Part shown: in pieces, positions 13,734 to 28,199 of the stretch
Position numbering within the stretch: position 1 is the first letter of the stretch
How the letters are laid out: each line of letters starts with the position of its first letter
Source of the DNA: Chlamydoabsidia padenii
Lineage: Eukaryota; Mucoromycota; Mucoromycetes; Mucorales; Cunninghamellaceae
Direction: 5' to 3'
DNA: 64,000 bases
NCBI GenBank assembly: GCA_025330725.1
Contig: JAIWND010000021.1
Span: forward strand, 62,001-126,000
Notes under the pieces: model-generated
Databases searched by the model: none
Told to the model about the DNA's origin: nothing
Seen by the model: the letters and a program-made list of their open reading frames with translations, nothing else
Made by a program: the position numbers and the translations under genes

Positions 13734-14411
13734 ATGACTGGATACCGAACCGCTGGAACAGTAGTCTACTTTATATTATGCTCGCAGTTTGGATTATCCT
13801 TCTTGTCACTTTACTTTGATAAAAGTAGGTAAACGATTGATATACAGGTGGGAAAACCAACTCGTGTCTTTTTCTATCTTCCTTGTAGGTAGATACTGCA
13901 GTCATATTTGGTTTAAGACCTTGGTTCCTTACGGGAAATACAACAACATACTTTGAAAACAACAATCCCCTTTGACAATCCATAAAATGCCAACACTAAT
14001 TGCACCAACGGAACCACGCTGTGGCTACTCGACAAGAATCTTTGGAGTGAATTGGGTCCAGGTGCGATATACAAACATTCCAAGTGACATACAACTAAAT
14101 GATGTGGCTGTACCATTCTTCTGGGTCGACGCCAAAGGTAAATAAAACAGAGTAGGGCAGGAAAAAAAATGATTTAAACTGACAAGTTTGTTAATATGTA
14201 TTGTGGTGCAGATGTTGATCTTTACTCTTTTGTAAACATGGGGCGATGAACCTGATTTTGGCAGGATGGATATGCAGTTTTGTTAGTCCGATTGACAACT
14301 GCAGTACTTTATTCCGGCTGGCACCACCAATTGACAATAACAATAACGGGCAGCAGAACTTGGATTCTTTTATTATGCAGAAAATGGTATGACAACAACA
14401 GCATAGGTAAA

Positions 14412-14468
<57 letters not shown>

Positions 14469-14560
14469 ACATACACAAACAGCATAATTCATTTATTGAT
14501 TCTTTCATGTTATATTAGGCAGAGACCACATAATCATCTAGGATGTGACCTGGAATCATA
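13734..14560 (+). pseudogene. decayed multi-exon gene, family unknown
   Basis: Starts with ATG at 13734 and an open first exon reading MTGYRTAGTVVYFILC, hydrophobic, up to a GTAAAC donor. Beyond it protein-like stretches survive in shifting frames. Around 13970-14060 one frame reads NCTNGTTLWLLDKNLWSELG with a stop just upstream; at about 14060 the protein-like reading moves to another frame (QVRYTNIPSDIQLNDVAVPF, FWVDAK) and ends at a normal GTAAAT donor. A third fragment (PIDNCSTLFRLAPPIDNNNN) lies near 14285-14345. An intron-like segment holds a 53-A homopolymer (14415-14467). The stop and frame change imply a pseudogene, originally a membrane or secreted protein. I do not recognise the family. 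Confidence 0.5.
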
Positions 14561-15352
14561 GCTTCAACATCAAGGTTTAGTACCTGCTTCTCTCTCTACG
14601 ATGGTGCAAAATTATATCAAGCAGGCGACGACATTCTCCCTTTTAACCCCTTTACTTTTCCCCTTTTTAGTATTATTACTACACATATACATTGCATTAC
14701 TATTTCTCTTTTTATTTGTATACTATAGAAACCATACCCCCCAATCATATCACATCTTGTTTAAAACCCTCTTCCCTTTTTACAATCACTCAACTCTTTG
14801 TCAATTACACACACATAGAATGATTTACAACAACGCCCGGCTTGGAATAAAAAGGTAGCTATATTAAAAATGACAATATCATTCATCATATTAGGGAGAG
14901 AAAGGATGGGGTAGATTAAAGGAGATAAGGGGGCGGGTTAAAAATGGAGGGAAAAAAAAAAGCGATGTGACAATAAGAGGAACAGGATACTTTTATCTCC
15001 ATAGGAATAACAAGTATTGACTCCCCCCTTTTGTTATATGGTTATTAGTAGAACACATTGACTCACCATCTTCTTTTTTTTTTTTTTTTTTTTTTTTTTG
15101 TTTATAACTTTTTACAGTTAATGGCAAATACTGATCCGGTCCATGCGTAGTCTTACATAGTCGCTCTTGACCTACCTGTCTTGGTAATCACAAACAAATG
15201 GCCGATCTTTATGTAAGAAAAAGAAAAGGATTCTCATTGAAGGAGGAAATATAGGAGTCAAGTAGGGCCTTGGAGTGTTTATTTAAAGGATCCTTCTCTC
15301 TAAACGTATTTGCTTCTCTCTCCTTCTCTCTCCTTCTCTCTCTCAATAGACA
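14561..15352. other. intergenic region upstream of phosphatase gene
   Basis: Low-complexity AT-rich DNA with a T-tract at about 15071-15099 and a (TCTCTCCT)n pyrimidine run at 15315-15343 just before the start codon, probably leader sequence. No coding support. Confidence 0.4.
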
Positions 15353-17159
15353 ATGAAGTTATCCAGCATCTGTGTATCTCTCCTGGCCTTGTTTCCCATA
15401 ATCCATGGGTTTTCTAAAGATGAAAAGACCGGGCGCTTCATCCAAATTACTGGTAATGCATAATCAAAAGAGGTAAAAGAAAAGGTGGTATACATACAAT
15501 GATTATAAGAACTAACCAACCTTTTTTTATTATTATTGTAGATTTCCACATGGATCCTCATTATGTGGCAGGGTCATCAACATCCGCTTTTTGTCACCGT
15601 CAAGAAGGATCGGGTGATGTTGCTGGTCAGTTTGGATCTCTTAGCTCCAGCTGTGATACTCCGCCTGCTTTGGTAAGTTGAAACAAAATCCATCTCATCC
15701 TGCTTTTGTTGATTAATGCAACTTTTTACTTTTTGACAGGTTGAAGAGGCGTTTAAATTTATGAAATCATTGCCCCCCGTTGACTTTGTTTTATACACTG
15801 GTGATTCAGCAAGACATGTAAGCCATATTCCCATTTATGTCCTACTCTTTACTAACCCTTGATTTTTTTTTTTTTTTTTTTGTGTGTATATAGAATCGGG
15901 ATAAAAAAGGCATCCCTCGCACTTACGAAGAAGCTTTAGATACTCAAACAACCATTGTCAAGCATTTTATGGATACCTTTAATACTTCACAAACTAAAGT
16001 GGTAAGTTACAATTCCCCCCCTTTTTTTTTTTCTTTATGAAATTATGTCTAACTATTTATTCTCTTCTTGGTGATAGATCCCTTTGATTGGAAATAACGA
16101 TGTACCCAAGAACAATGATTGCTCCGGTGATGATCCAGCCTATCAAGAAATCGAACAAGTCTGGAAACCTTTGGCTCTAAACTTGGAACCTGAATTCCAA
16201 AAGGGTGGCTATTATGTACAAGATTTGATTCCGGGCAAACTCAAGGTGCTGAATACCAATACGATGCTTTTTAGTGTCAAGAACAAACTATCCAAAGAAG
16301 ATTGTGATGATGTCGAAAGTCCAGGTGGTCTTCATATGCAATGGCTGAATGATCAATTGAAACATGCTCGGGCAGAGCATGCTAAAGTATATATCTCGTA
16401 AGTAAAGAAAAAGTTGATCGAATGATGAATACTAATTTGCATTTTTTGTTATTAGAGCTCATGTACCACCTAATAGTAAACGTGATCGTGTGTTTTACAA
16501 GCCGGTATGCTACAACCAATACTATGGACTTTTGGGTGACTATGCCGATATCATTGTCGGTCACTTTGCTGGACATTTCAACAACGATGTCTTGACAGCA
16601 GTAGTAGATGGACCTGGATTGGATCAATTTGACGACAAGAAGAAGAAGGGATTGCGAAGACGTGGCCATCACAAGAAACGTCCGACCACATCTGACCTTC
16701 ACCCACCTTATGGTCATATTGCTCTTCTTGGAAAACCCGATATGGATATTCCTTCCCCTCTTCCCAAAGTGCTTGGCGTCTTGTTTAATGCGCCATCTAT
16801 CGTGCCCCTTAACAATCCTGGTGTCCGGGTCTATGAATATGAAATAGCTGGTAAAAGGTAAAGAAAGAAAATAAAAAAAAGGATAATGACCATAATACTA
16901 ATAAGTACAACTTTTGTATAGTGCGCCAATCGGAACCATTTTGAACTATAAACAGTATTATGCCGATCTTCAAGAAGCTAATAAAAATGGCAAGATTGAA
17001 TTCAAATTGGAATACGATGCTGCTGAACTCTATGGTATCAGTCGATTTGATGCTGCTGGAATGACACATATCTTGGAAACTGCTACTTCTAAATCAGAAC
17101 AATTTGGGGTATACACTCGGGTCAAGAATCCTTTGCCTCCTCCTCCTGAAGACGATTAG
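15353..17159 (+). CDS. endopolyphosphatase-like secreted metallophosphatase (Ppn1 type)
   Basis: Seven exons (15353-15452, 15542-15672, 15740-15817, 15894-16001, 16078-16397, 16456-16857, 16922-17159) give 458 aa. An N-terminal hydrophobic signal (MKLSSICVSLLALFPIIHG) precedes a calcineurin-like phosphoesterase domain. Metal-ligand motifs appear in order: ITDFHMDPHY, YTGDSARH, IGNNDV, SAHVPP and GHFAGHFN. The set and spacing fit the acid sphingomyelinase-like/endopolyphosphatase branch, which cleaves long polyphosphate chains in the vacuole. A basic patch (KKKKGLRRRGHHKKR) sits after the last ligand and could contact polyphosphate. An acid sphingomyelinase-like phosphodiesterase is the alternative. 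Confidence 0.8.
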
Positions 17160-18667
17160 TTTATTACTTTACCTTATATGTAGTTCGTGACCCCTAGTTT
17201 ATATGTGTTACCATTATCTTTTTTTAAAAAACAAGTCCTTTTGACAAATAAAAACATGTCTGAATAAATCGTATAAAGATGATCCTGTCAATATTGAAAT
17301 CCCGCGTTTATGCAAAATGGTCTTTATTCACATCCCGACTTCGTTCCACTTATTATGGCTCCTCTTCACTGTATAGAAGGGTTTAAAAAGAACAAGATAA
17401 AACTTGGCCTTACTTTTGTCTCTCGTTCACTACAAGAGTTATTCTATGATGGGTAGATCTTTTTCCAGTATAGACAACATTGGTGCTCCTACGACATCAC
17501 ATGAGATTTGATTTCGCACGTAGACCTTTTCTAAGATTACGAGATTTGAAAAAGTGGATGTGTCACCAATCAAAGTAGAGCCAGGGGAAGGTTGGGCGAG
17601 ATGTTGGAGATACCCGGTTTATTTGATATATGATCTAACCATGTAAAAATCATGATTTTTTTTTTTTGCGAAGACTTGGATTTTTTTTTTCAAACGTGAA
17701 ATACTCGTCGTGTAGACTACCCCTGAACTTGAAAGACAACTTGCCAAATGGGAAATTTCATGCAGAATCGGATTTTGGAATTTAAATCCCGATTTTGCTT
17801 GGGGGAATATGTTGGCCATAATATCTGGCGGGCGGGAAGCTGGCACCTTGATAGGCACGCTAATTTGAAATGCCGATTTCAAACGCAACTTTATGCAACG
17901 CTGGCTCATGCTAATCTGACAATGAAACCAAATAGATCACTGCTATTCTCTTTTACTTCATAGAACAACTCACGGTGTAGATTATAGATCTATAGTTAAA
18001 ACTGTGGGAGGGATGACTCAATAAAAACCTGGTTTGGTATTATGATTTCACTTGTGTGGAGCGGTTGATCATGTGACCGATTCAATGTATGAGCGGATGG
18101 TATTTTTCAGTACGCCTCGGGGAAGGTTTCCGCGCAAAACAAGCTTGGAGTTACCTAATTTGTTACCCATTGTCAAAACATCCTTTTACGGACTTGATAA
18201 GAACGGAGATGCACAAGGATAGCTTTGAATTGGTGTAGATTGAAAAAAAAAATCGGTAATAGGATATCTCCCAGGAAGATCAATGCTTTTTCATGATGAC
18301 TCGAGGAAAAAGTTGGTCGCATCTACACATCGATGATAAAGAAAGAAAGAAAATCGAACGGATATTCAAACGCCGCAAAGAAATTCTTGAATATCAAGAA
18401 GTATGAAAAAAGAAAGAGGCTGCATGATCAATGGTTACACTTACGCGGTAATAAGAATCCTTGACCTTGGTTAGGACAGGGAACGAAAAATTACCAAAGC
18501 GATCATGATTCATAAACAGGATCGTTCTTCGGGCCGATGGTTTACGTGACACAAATCGTGTCCTAGACCAGTGAATTGAAATACCGCCAAACGGCTGAGG
18601 AAGCTTAATCATGATATATAAAGTCTATCAATCTCTAACTTTTTTCATTTCTCTTTATTCTGTCGCC
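17160..18667. other. long intergenic region upstream of the P450 gene
   Basis: No gene found on either strand. Two copies of the recurrent AAATCCCG motif occur (17293-17305, 17780-17793). A TATA-like box (GATATATAAAG) at 18613-18623 lies about 45-55 nt before the preferred P450 start. An upstream in-frame ATG at 18611 overlaps this box, so it is probably not used. Confidence 0.4.
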
Positions 18668-20859
18668 ATGGCCATTCTCCAGCTTTTAAAATATGATGGA
18701 ATCGAACAATTTTACATGGATTGGGTTTTGCCTTTCATGAGAGAAAGAAAAACAATTGGGTTTGCATTGACCTTGACTCTTCTCTATGCATTCCATAAAA
18801 AGATCACCAGTCCGCCCGCCAATTTGAAACATTTTCCTGCCATCGGCTTCTATTCATACTACAAGGCCATTTTTTCCAACGCCACTGTAGATCAATACTC
18901 AAAGGACTTGTGTTTACCTGTTACGCTGAAATCACCCGGTGCTTTTGTGGTAAAGATTCTTTCCAGCCAAGCACTTTTCAGATTCTCATTTTTTTTTTCA
19001 AATAGCGCCCAGTCGTGGGATTTTGGTCTATCCAGCTGATTGATCCTATCGCCATCAAACAACTATTATCAAAAACAGGTATAATATAACACTATGATAA
19101 TAATTGAACAATCATGTTGATGATCCCACTCGTTTTTTTTTTTTTTTTTGTGTGTGTGTGTGTCCAGAATCCTTCATTCATCGTCACTTCTTCTTTCTTT
19201 AGACATTTTTCCAAAATCCAAATTGAATCAAGGAATTCCTGACACTCTAATGCACCGATTCATTGGTAGAGATAACATTGTCATGCTGAATGGTGAAGAT
19301 TGGAAACGGCATCGAAAGGTAAAATTAAAAAGTCGGAATTTGAAATACAGCACGTTTTTAATTTTTTTTTGAACCCTGCATAAAAGATCGCCAACCCCGC
19401 ATTCACTCGAGCCATGCCTGTGAAACTTTTTGGGGAATTGACGTCAACCATGTTCAAGACAATGGATCAAATTGGCGCCAAGATCGATGTCCTTGATTTA
19501 TTCTCCCGTATCACAATCGATACCATTGGTAAAGCTGGGTTTGGATTTGATTTCCATGCGCTTGAAAACAGGGACAATGAATGGGTTGAAAATTACGACA
19601 GTATCAAAGAAGGTATGCTTGATCCCTTTTTCTTGGTATTCCCATTTTTCGACACGACATTTTTGAATTGGTTTCCGAAAAGGCAACAAATCCACAAGAA
19701 GCTCGACAAGTTTTTGGATATGATTGGGAATATGATTGAAAAACGACGATCGGACCTGAACCAAGGAAAGCAGATGGTGGATGCCCAGGATCGGGATCTA
19801 TTGACTTTGATGATTGAAAGTGAACAAAGTGAAAATGCGAGCTTGTCAAATGACGAACTCAGGGTAAGTAGAGGAATGTTGTTGCATGATTTTCATTACT
19901 CATCGGTATTGTGTAGAGAAACTTGTGTGTCTTCTTTTTGGCAGGTCATGATACCACTGCTTTTACATTGGCATTTATGATCTACGAACTGGCGGTGAAT
20001 CCTGTAAGTCAGACTATACATAGATTCAAGATAAAATACCAATGGGGTTTTCTCCTCTTTAGGACATTCAAGAAAGAGCTCGAAAGGAAGCCATCGATAT
20101 TCTAGGAGATGATCCTCATGATGTGTTACCTAGTATTGAAGATACAAAGAAAATGACTTTTATCAATGCTACAATGAAAGAAACTATGCGATTACATAAT
20201 CCCGTATTGAATACTACTTCTCGTGAAGGTAACTTGATCATCATTCCATTACTTATCTCACTCTTTTTTGTATGACAGCAACTGAAGACTGTTACCTTAA
20301 TGACATATTTATTCCAAAGGGATCGAATGTCTGTGCTGATATTTTGAATGTCCATCGAAACCCGAGTGTATGGAGCTCTCCTTATGAATTCAATCCCGAA
20401 CGATTTTTACCTGGCGGTGAAGCAGAACAACAATCCAATGCAGGTTCATCATGGTAAGAAAACCGAGATAATTTGGCTGGAATAGCACTAATCTTTTCTC
20501 CCTCCTTTAGGATCCCCTTCTCAAGTGGAGGTAAACTTTTTTTTTTTTTTGACAGGTGGCTCGAGGTATTGATTTTTAAACTCCGTATTTTTTATTTGTC
20601 TGATAGGTCGGATTTGCATTGGCATGAATTTCAGTTTGGTGGAGCAACGAGTGATCTTGTCCATGCTTTGTAAGACAAAAAACAAAAAAGACATCATTCT
20701 GTAAACTAACGAGTGTCCTTTTTTTTCACAATAGTACGAAAGTATACTTGGCGTTTACCTGAAGATTCCGTTCATGCCAATGGTTTGAAAACTCATGGTG
20801 TATTCTTTGGAATCATTTCGACTACAGACTTGAAGATTGAATTTGAAAAGCGATACTGA
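18668..20859 (+). CDS. cytochrome P450 monooxygenase
   Basis: Ten exons (18668-18949, 19006-19078, 19203-19318, 19387-19863, 19917-20003, 20063-20228, 20279-20453, 20511-20530, 20607-20669, 20735-20859) give 527 aa. Seen in order: N-terminal membrane helix (about residues 25-45), the helix C region (NGEDWKRHRK, with the WxxxR variant), I-helix AGHDTTA, K-helix ExxR as KETMRLHNP, the PERF region (FNPERFLPGG) and the heme loop PFSSGGRICIG with the axial cysteine. All catalytic landmarks are intact. It is a microsomal class II P450; substrate and CYP family cannot be fixed by eye. The start at 18668 is favoured because a TATA-like box lies just upstream. Confidence 0.92.
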
Positions 20860-21003
20860 TAACATAGCATATTAATAAAAGAAGGATCGTAATGATGATG
20901 GTCTTGTGTAGTCTTAGAAATATGGCAATTTCCTTGCAAGGAAAAGGGCGTTGGTGGGGGCGTTTCAATTTCCGAAACCATAAATCCGAATTGGCGTTTT
21001 TTC

Positions 21004-21035
<32 letters not shown>

Positions 21036-21229
21036 CTCACATTCATCCGACAGCTCAATCATCTCTTCTCACCTTGTAAACTTCAATCACCTTTTAACTC
21101 TAATCGAATGATGGCTAACACCAACGCATTATACGAATGACAAGACACCACCTTATCTAGAAAAGATTCTGCACATAACAAGGTAAATAAAAAAAACTGC
21201 GAAAGTGCTAAAGTAACAAGATCCAGCAA
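20860..21229. other. intergenic region after the P450 gene
   Basis: Contains a (TTTTC)n run near 21000-21030 and a GC-richer stretch with a TTTCAATTTCCG variant of the recurrent motif near 20965. A short frame at about 21109 (MMANTNALYE) may belong to the decayed gene that follows. Confidence 0.35.
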
Positions 21230-22085
21230 ATGATACTAACAATAGTCTCTTCTTCCTTTTTATATATAATAGGTGGTAATCATAGTCAAGATGGTTGTCT
21301 TTTAACTATAGCTGCACAATATATCATCAGCCATCAATACGGATCAACCTCGCTTATTTGGTCTTTGTCAACTCTTTTATCATCACTGGCTGCTTATCTC
21401 GACACTGCATTATGTATCTATCTAAAACAGGGAGCAAGGTCACACTACCTCGACCTGCAACTTGGGGTGGTGGTGGTGTGCATTTATGAAGATGGAACGA
21501 GGAAGGTATACCATATTGGTGGCTATAGGAACACTGCCATCATTCAAGAACCAGGTAAGTAAGAAATTCAGATGACATATGTCACAGCAGCACTAACATT
21601 CTGTATATGTAGGAGGATGCGGATGCTAATGTGACAAGAAATTTTATACGGCTCCTCGTTATTGGCTAGATATCGTTGGGAATCTCTGATCGTAACGTAT
21701 AGACCTGCACAGTAAAGGTTGCATGATATTGTGGGGTTTCCAGGTAAGTTGATGCATGTACGATGTGTACTCATGGGGTAAATCACTGTTCTTTGCCACC
21801 AAGATCAGTGATGAAGGTACTCATTCTTGAATTAACAATACTCTTCTTTTTCAGTAAAGCACTTTTGACGTTGGGATTAATAAGATCAATCTACTGGTTG
21901 AACCTTTGGCTATTATTAATTGGTAAGTAAAACCCCACCGATTATCCCTTCATGTATCAAATCTGAAATTCGACTGACGCTATTAGCTCATATGTTGTGT
22001 GATGCCTTGATAGAGATGAATTCGTTTACCCTTGGATCATCATATTGAAATCTATCCCAATGTGGTCAAATTTGGCTATACTTTT
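21230..22085 (+). pseudogene. decayed multi-exon gene, probably a membrane protein
   Basis: After an acceptor at about 21271, an exon runs open to a GTAAGT donor at about 21555: SLSTLLSSLAAYLDTALCIY is hydrophobic, then YEDGTRKVYHIGGYRNTAII. The next exon-like stretch (after the acceptor near 21612) reads CDKKFYTAPRYWLDIVGNL but has in-frame stops before and after. A last fragment near 22020-22085 reads DEFVYPWIIILKSIPMWSNL. Splice-like boundaries with stops point to a gene in decay. Family not recognised. It is separate from the MFS gene downstream, which is intact. Confidence 0.4.
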
Positions 22086-22238
22086 AACAAGTAAACAAAT
22101 GTCAATCTTTGCTTAATCATCTTCCTGATATACATTGCTAATACTCTCTTCTTTTTCTCTCTCTTTTTTTAAAAAAAAACTTTACACTCCTATCATCCAC
22201 ATCTAATCAAGCGCACTGACTTGGGGTAAATTATCAAT

Positions 22239-22946
22239 ATGTCCCATACAACTAACGAATCTATCGAAGAAAACGTAAGTAGGCCAATCCCCGGATAATG
22301 ATCGATGACTAATACCCTTCACTTTTAAACTAACACACAACTAATGATAAAGACTTCTTCTACCCATTCTTCAATTGTTGTGGAAGAAGAGGGCTCTGAT
22401 ACGCCCAATATGGTGGAAAAAGGTGGCATCCTGTCAACACATATGGAAAGAAAAGAAGGTCTCTGGCACAATCCCAAGGGATGGGCGGTGGTGTTTGCTA
22501 ACTTTTTGGTCAACTTTTTTTGCACTGGTCTGGCGGTACAGTAAGTTGGATTTTGTGTGTATATGGTGGTGCCTATTCTAAATACTTACTCTATATTATA
22601 GGTGGGGTAACTATCAACACCTTTATCTACAAGTCTATGGTGATCAAACGGATATCTCACGGATATCATTTGTTGGTACTATTCAAATGGCAGCTTTGCT
22701 TAGCAGTGGGGTGGTCCTGACGGTCGTGATTCAAAAAATAGGCTACCGAGGAACGATGGCAATTGGCGCGGTGATGGCTCCGTCGGGTTTGATCTTGGCA
22801 AGTCTTGCCACCAGTCCATGGCATATCTATCTATCTCAAGGTATACTTTTTGGTGTTGGATCTGGTTTTTGTTTTGCTTCTGCTCTTGCCTTGCCTTCCC
22901 AGTTCTTCAAAAAGCATCGAGCCCTGGCTACAGGTAATCCACATTA

Positions 22947-23000
<54 letters not shown>

Positions 23001-23961
23001 TAACATTTAACTAATATCATAGCTTTATATATACGACTCAAGGTATATCGGTATCAGGCTCAGGATTTGGTGGTATGGCTCTTTCTCCTATGACCGAGGG
23101 ATTGATATCCACTATGGGCTACCGAAATGCATTACGGGTACAAGGTGGGATGGGATTTGGCATACTATTCTTGGCCACTGCACTTGGGTTCTCTAAAGTC
23201 AGACCTGGTGGACATGAAGGTGGCAAAGGCAGAAAATTCGTTATTGTAGATTGGAGTATCATGTCTTGTGATCTTCTTCTTCTGATGATGTTTTGTTTGC
23301 TTGTCACTTTTTCTTATCCTGCTTGTTACTATTATATACCTCAATATACCAACTATATCGGTTTGGATGCAGTTCATGGTGCCTTTCTAATTTCCATCAC
23401 GGCTGCGTCAAATAGTTTATCTCGGATTTCCATGGGGTTTTTGGCGGATCGACTGGGGAATATGAATGTCATGCTTGGCTGCAGTCTTGCTTCTGGTAAG
23501 TTTTGTGTCAATTGGTGGAGGGAGACAACCGGTAAACTAATCTTGACCGTTTTATGTATATGTAGGCCTTTTCACTTCACTCCTTTGGCAATTCTCGTCT
23601 AGTTATGGTGCATATACCGTTTATTGTGTATTCTGTGGTCTAACCGTTGGCGTTTTTGTATCACTCCTACCAATGGTGATTGCCGATATTGTCGGTGTCC
23701 TGAATATCCAGCATGGTATTGGATTTTGTTACTCTGTGAGTTGGATGGTGGCTCATGCAACATATGATTACTGACTCTTTCTGTTTTTAGACTATGGTAT
23801 TTGGAGTTTTACTAGGCGCCCCCATCAGTGGCAAGTTACTACAAAACTATAGTTGGACAGTTGCTATACAATTCATAGGCGCGACAACTCTGGTGGCGAG
23901 TTTGTTTTTAGGATGGTTGCGTATGAAGCAAACCAAAGGCAAACTGCTCATGATTATTTAA
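22239..23961 (+). CDS. MFS transporter, monocarboxylate-transporter-like
   Basis: Six exons (22239-22274, 22353-22540, 22602-22933, 23043-23495, 23566-23735, 23791-23961) encode 449 aa with about 12 hydrophobic segments. A polar cytoplasmic N terminus (about 70 aa) precedes helix 1 (GWAVVFANFLVNFFCTGLAV). The loop motif RISFVGTIQ, GSGFCFASALALPSQFFKKH, RALATGISVSGSGFGG and GFLADRLGN fit the monocarboxylate porter branch (SLC16-like; yeast Mch/Esbp6 relatives). Substrate unknown. The third intron carries a 49-A homopolymer (22948-22996) yet splice sites and frame are intact. Confidence 0.87.
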
Positions 23962-24985
23962 CAGAACCAGTTTATGTAGTATAGTTTAACTTTTTTTCGA
24001 TTGATTCAATCAATAAAGTGATATTTTTATCTATTAGATGATGTATTGGCGTTAAAAACGGAAGCGGGGATGTGAACATATGAAGTCGGGGTTTACATGT
24101 ATTGAAAACCAGCTTCATGCCGCGCTCATGGGACTTTATGAAAGAAAAGGTGTGCAGTAAATAGGGGTCGATGCTTTTAAAATAAACAAGTAAACCATAT
24201 GTGTGTAATCGTATCCCCGATAATCAACAATGTATATGGACACATTCGAGAGTGGGGCTAATAGATATCACATAAAGGCGACGAAATCATTAAGGGTTAA
24301 AAAAAGTATTGTTTTTTTATTAAAATCAAATACTGTAATACCACTAATGGGAAGAGTATGTAATATAACTAGATAATTGACACAAATCAAAAAGGCAATC
24401 GTATGTTTTCAATGTGTAACCCAAGGCAAGTGAGCCTTTCCACCAAGAGGCGGGGGATAAAATAAAGTATGTCAAATGTCATGAAGTGCAATCCATCAGG
24501 TAGAATCCATTGGCAGTAAAAAACTGGAATGAGACCTTTTGTTCGTTGAATGTGACCGAATGTTGCCCAAGTTGGGGTATTTGTCAAAGATTTAGAGAGC
24601 GGGGACGGGGATTAAAAATTTATTTGAAGTGTGGGGAACGGGCGGCAATGTCAGGAATGCCGATGAATGGTTTCCGGTAGAAAAAAAAAAAAAAAAGGTT
24701 TTTATGACCATGGAAAAAAACAATAACCGAATTCCCACCCTTAAACACATCTACTGGAAGCTGAGATAAGTATTATCAGAATAAAACATTACCTGAGAGT
24801 TAGCGACCACTTTGCTAAAGGTGGGGCTCCTGATTTTCCAAAAGCGGGATTTCAATTTTTTGATGTGATTATTTTTTGTCAGCTTAAATGACCGGCTCTA
24901 TTATTTTTTTAAAGCACCTCCATTTTTTATTTATTCGTCTCTCTTCTTCTTTCTTTTCCCCACATTATACACATAAAAACTAACC
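23962..24985. other. intergenic region
   Basis: No supported gene. GCGGGATTTCAA at 24844-24855, about 135 nt before the next start codon, is another motif copy; weaker variants occur near 24060-24090. Confidence 0.4.
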
Positions 24986-26191
<1,206 letters not shown>

Positions 26192-26782
26192 ATATAGGTT
26201 GTTGTTTTAAACCCCTTCTCTCCCCACATTCTTCTTTTTAGATATAGTTGATCTTATTTGCTGCTACTCACTATTGAATAATAAAGACAACATGATTCAT
26301 AATTAATATATTGTATTAACTGGTTCCTAGGTGATGGATCTGCCTGGGAAGACTTTCACGTGTAATTTTTTTAAAAAAAGTCGGGGTTTTGCAGTGTTAC
26401 ACCTGACCTGGATCCAGTATTACCGAATGTGAACCGCTCCTGATTATCAAAAGAAATTCAAGGCACACTTCCAAAGCTGATTCCCCACCATGCTACACTA
26501 TTTAATCAGGACTTGATTCATTACATCATTGAACCAGTACCTGTTTACATTTATTCCTGTAAATATGTGTGATCCATTTTGTTTAAAGATGTGTTTATTT
26601 TTCATGTGATTAATTGATCCAAAAAAGGGACCAAGTATACTACACTACTGTATAACTAATATTTTTACTAATGGGATAGAGATGACGGGGAGGGGTTGTG
26701 GATTTGGGGGAAGAAGTCATACAATTCTACAACTGTTTTGTCGCCCACTTTTCAGATAGATACCCCTACTTTATGTTGCCGA
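26192..26782. other. intergenic region
   Basis: No gene seen. Contains a weak motif variant (GTCGGGGTTTTG) near 26379 and AATAAA near 26277 for the upstream gene. Confidence 0.35.
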
Positions 26783-27327
26783 TTATTGTCCGAGTTGCTT
26801 TAACTGATCCATTGCATGTGGCGATTTTGTTGTAAGAAAAGGACATGCTGAGATCGAGTTAAAGGGTGGATCTTTTCCCAATTCGTATCGTTTTGCTTTG
26901 TCTTTTCCATAGTATCTTATTACCAAACTGGGTTGTGATAACAGCACTTGGACCAATCGCAGGCTATTGAATCAAGAAAAAGAGGAAATGATATGAATAA
27001 GAAGAGATTTACCTTTGTAAGGAGGTCAAATAGTGGATCACCAGTAAGCTTTTAACGATAGACTTGTTGTTGTTTATGACATTTGGCTCACTAAAAATAA
27101 AAGAGAAAAGAATATAAAGTTAGTGAGGATTTGATACATCGCATAAACATTGCCTGCAGTTTTTTTTACCTTGATTCCAGACAGAAGTAGTTCACTGGTA
27201 TGTGGCCCAGTTACTAATGTGAAAACAATAAATCAAATGTCAAGCCAAGATAACAGTGCGCATCCATATGCATCGTCTTCCATAAGATCACTACTAGTTG
27301 CTATAAAATAATCTTGTTTGTTGATTC

Positions 27328-27358
<31 letters not shown>

Positions 27359-27852
27359 ATCATGTCGACAGTCTGGTAAAGTGGGTAGCCATGGTCCATA
27401 TCGAATGACTGTCTGTCCTAGTTTATGTCGCCCGAGTATTTACATTGGTGTCATGAATCAAAAAGCCATCTTACGAGTGCTACTGGAAAAGATAGTGAGA
27501 TCATTGGTTGGTTTGTAACCATCTGTTAGGTTGTTTTACCTTGTTATAAAGTCGATTCGAGCAAAGGCTATGCCATCTTGTTTAACCCAAAAGAGAATGA
27601 ATACAAAATCCAATCACAGCGAGTCAGAATCACGAGCCGGTTAAAAAAAAAAAAGGAGAGCAACTATTAGTATCAGAAACTTTGGTTAGTATATGATGAA
27701 GATCCATGATGCCAGTCCAATCCATTGCAGCTTTTATTGTTGTTGTTGTTGTTGTTGTTTACATTGTTTTACCTTTGCCACATTGACGCAGTTTGGAGAG
27801 TTTCAAGGGAAATTCGCCATTGTCTAAAACCACAGAGTCAGCTACTTCACCA
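26783..27852 (-). pseudogene. decayed multi-exon gene on the minus strand, family unknown
   Basis: The 3' part is well preserved. A last exon (26783-26963) ends in TAA and reads LRLVQVLLSQPSLVIRYYGK. It joins in frame to an exon at 27013-27090 (EPNVINNNKSIVKSLLVIHY). Further upstream, on the minus strand, the exon starting its donor at 27170 reads VTGPHTSELLLSGIK but meets the next exon out of frame and has a TGA nearby. Near 27560-27630 one frame reads DWILYSFSFGLNK and the continuation DGIAFARIDFIT sits one frame over. A first fragment near 27765-27845 reads VVLDNGEFPLKLSKLRQCG. At least one frameshift and one stop are visible. Two (CAA/TTG)n runs lie in former introns (27329-27358, 27737-27759). 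Confidence 0.55.
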
Positions 27853-28129
27853 CTTTTTTTTTTTTTTTTTTTTGTTCATCTCCACTATTCGTTTCAAACC
27901 ATTGTGAATTTCATAGAGTGAAGAAAACCAGTGGAGACCGTAGTTGATTGTCGTCGTACTAAGTGGTAGCGACCGGTAAATTTATAATGCATCGTGAATA
28001 ATACAGTCAGGCAGCCACGTTTAAAGTGAGGAAGAGGTCAAATTGGAATAAAGGGAGAAGTAGAAGAGTGATTAGGTTCTGTATCATTAATTAGATGAAT
28101 AAAAAAAAGGGTGAAGAAGAAAGAGAAAG

Positions 28130-28199
<70 letters not shown>

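Noticed and set aside
14601..14858. 85-codon frame with a hydrophobic stretch
   Set aside because: AT-rich pyrimidine run with no supporting splice, promoter or conserved pattern.
18611..18667. Upstream in-frame ATG for the P450
   Set aside because: It overlaps a TATA-like box, so the next in-frame ATG (18668) is the better start, though a longer N terminus is possible.
27318..27518. 66-codon frame starting with a poly-Leu run
   Set aside because: The leucines come from a (TTG)n microsatellite in a former intron of the decayed minus-strand gene.
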